Source: Reticulitermes speratus
Lineage: Eukaryota > Arthropoda > Insecta > Blattodea > Rhinotermitidae
Assembly (NCBI GenBank): GCA_021186555.1
Contig: JAJKFL010000013.1
Span: 43,177,144-43,241,143 of the forward strand
Reading direction: 5' to 3'
Length of the DNA stretch: 64,000 bases
The notes beneath the pieces are model-generated. The model worked only from the letters and a program-made list of their open reading frames with translations. It was not told the origin of the DNA and did not search any database. A program made the position numbers and the translations under genes. How positions within the stretch are numbered: the first letter of the stretch is position 1; the number at the start of each line of letters is the position of its first letter. Shown here piece after piece: positions 62,955-64,000 of this stretch.

Positions 62955-63250
62955 TTACTTTTGTAGGAAATATGTTGATTTCAGTAGTGTTTGTTGTTGA
63001 ATTAACTGATAAGAGGATCTGAAAACAAAGTAATTAGTGTCTCAAACAGTTAGTGTGTAAGGATGTGGTATTAGTGTCATGGTTTTAAATACACATGATT
63101 ATGTTATGGATGTTGATTAAATTTACTTCCAAACATAATGAATGTATGTATATTGCATGTATATATTTATAAGATATATATGCACATATTAGTAATGGAA
63201 TATTACAAATAGCTGTTAATTTCGTTCACCAAAAACATAACAGAATAATT
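62955..63250 (+). pseudogene. Ionotropic receptor 3' remnant
   Basis: Starts inside M4: VGNMLISVVFVVELTDKRI then a stop in place of the tryptophan of WKQ. The 3' flank (GGTATTAGTGTCATGGTTTTAAAT, shown here only in part, near 63068) matches 47930-47965 downstream of the first pseudogene. Similarity continues patchily to about 63750. Confidence 0.85.
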
Positions 63251-63759
63251 TTCATAGTCACATGGTAGTTTGGTTACAGAAAGTCATACAATGATTTGGT
63301 TTTAACTCATTCCTAATGGATGTACTTTATTACATACATTGAAGTTTCAATTGTTCATGCAATGAAGTGACAAAGTATGCTGATGCCATTCCATTACAGT
63401 CTACAACTGCAACTTATCCTGGACAGCAGTCTACATCTGGTGTTTATGACCAGAAGACAGGCAATGACTTCTACTAGACACATGTCACCAACAGATACTT
63501 GAACAAATGACAAAATGCATAGTACATTAATATCACATTTTAGATACTTTAGACCTTGGAATTAACTATCGTCACCAATTTAGATTGTTTCCAAGTTGTT
63601 TTCAAATCATTTTATGACAGTTAATCAGTGGCTTCAATGTTGTGTATTTTGCAATTTTAAAGTCAGAATCAACACTTCAGAAACTGTTCCTCTCCTGTAT
63701 ACATTTTAATACACAGTTGCGACAGTCTGATTGTAAACATGTGTTTCTGTCATAAGCAT

Positions 63760-64000
63760 AGTCATCAACAATATAGAAGTTTGAAAATGCACAGTTCATG
63801 TAAGAATTCTGACCGTCACTAATTTACTGATTGTATTGAAAGGAACAAAGTTGAAAATTTAATACAACTACAGTTGTACCAGTAAATTGAACCGTCTTAT
63901 TTTTCTTTAGCACTATGATCCTTTAGTTTTGGATGTGGCTTCCCTCATGCCAGATGCCCATTCTGTTCTGTCCACAGCTCTTGTTCTCTCCATTTTTTCA
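63760..64000. other. Right end of window, nothing recognised
   Basis: A/T-rich sequence with no supported gene or repeat. Confidence 0.5.

Overview
This is eukaryotic DNA with spliced genes, tRNA-derived SINEs, LINE remnants, DNA-transposon relics and very long tandem repeats. A divergent insect-type ionotropic receptor and pseudogene fragments of its relatives point to an insect. The repeat load and style of receptor duplication fit a large-genome hemimetabolous insect such as a cockroach or termite; that placement is inference.

Layout. Minus strand, 253-14945: the first five coding exons of WRAP73 (WD-repeat centrosome/spindle protein); the gene continues beyond base 1. Its introns hold a 114-bp satellite, a 32-bp minisatellite, SINEs and foldback elements. 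Head to head with it, on the plus strand, six phase-compatible exons (17407-17571, 30048-30097, 33803-33852, 33945-34117, 38652-39647, 43545-47525) assemble by eye into one open gene of 1804 codons. Its product would have an N-terminal hydrophobic segment ending in a 2A-like VESNPGP motif, a long coiled coil, a NACHT-type P-loop NTPase and about 18 ankyrin repeats, that is, an NLR-like architecture. Just upstream lie six 30-bp repeats that each carry an E-box-type and an ETS-type site.

The introns of this NLR-like gene are mostly satellite. Intron 1 has two arms of about 5 kb of a 92-bp satellite in opposite orientation. Intron 2 has a second 114-bp array. Intron 4 has about 74 copies of a 52-bp unit that begins at the exon 4 splice donor, so every unit carries a donor-like sequence. 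Intron 5 has a hAT MITE inside a foldback, a SINE with target-site duplication and a decayed mariner.

Right part: an internally deleted ionotropic receptor (IR) pseudogene abuts the NLR-like stop codon (47530-47900). It is followed by a LINE tail, SINEs, a 22-bp array (50.6-51.4 kb), a 56-bp array grown inside a LINE C-terminus (51.9-53.85 kb), a 53-bp array (54.9-55.1 kb), an intact single-exon IR gene (59010-61037), a 20-bp array (61.85-62.48 kb) and another IR 3' remnant (62955-63750).

The main candidate for something undescribed is the 2A/coiled-coil/NACHT/ankyrin gene and its satellite-filled introns. A second theme is that several arrays visibly grew out of other elements: the 92-bp unit from a SINE body, the 56-bp unit from a LINE, the 32-bp unit from a foldback end, and the 52-bp unit from an exon-intron junction. 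All alignments and splice models here were made by eye.
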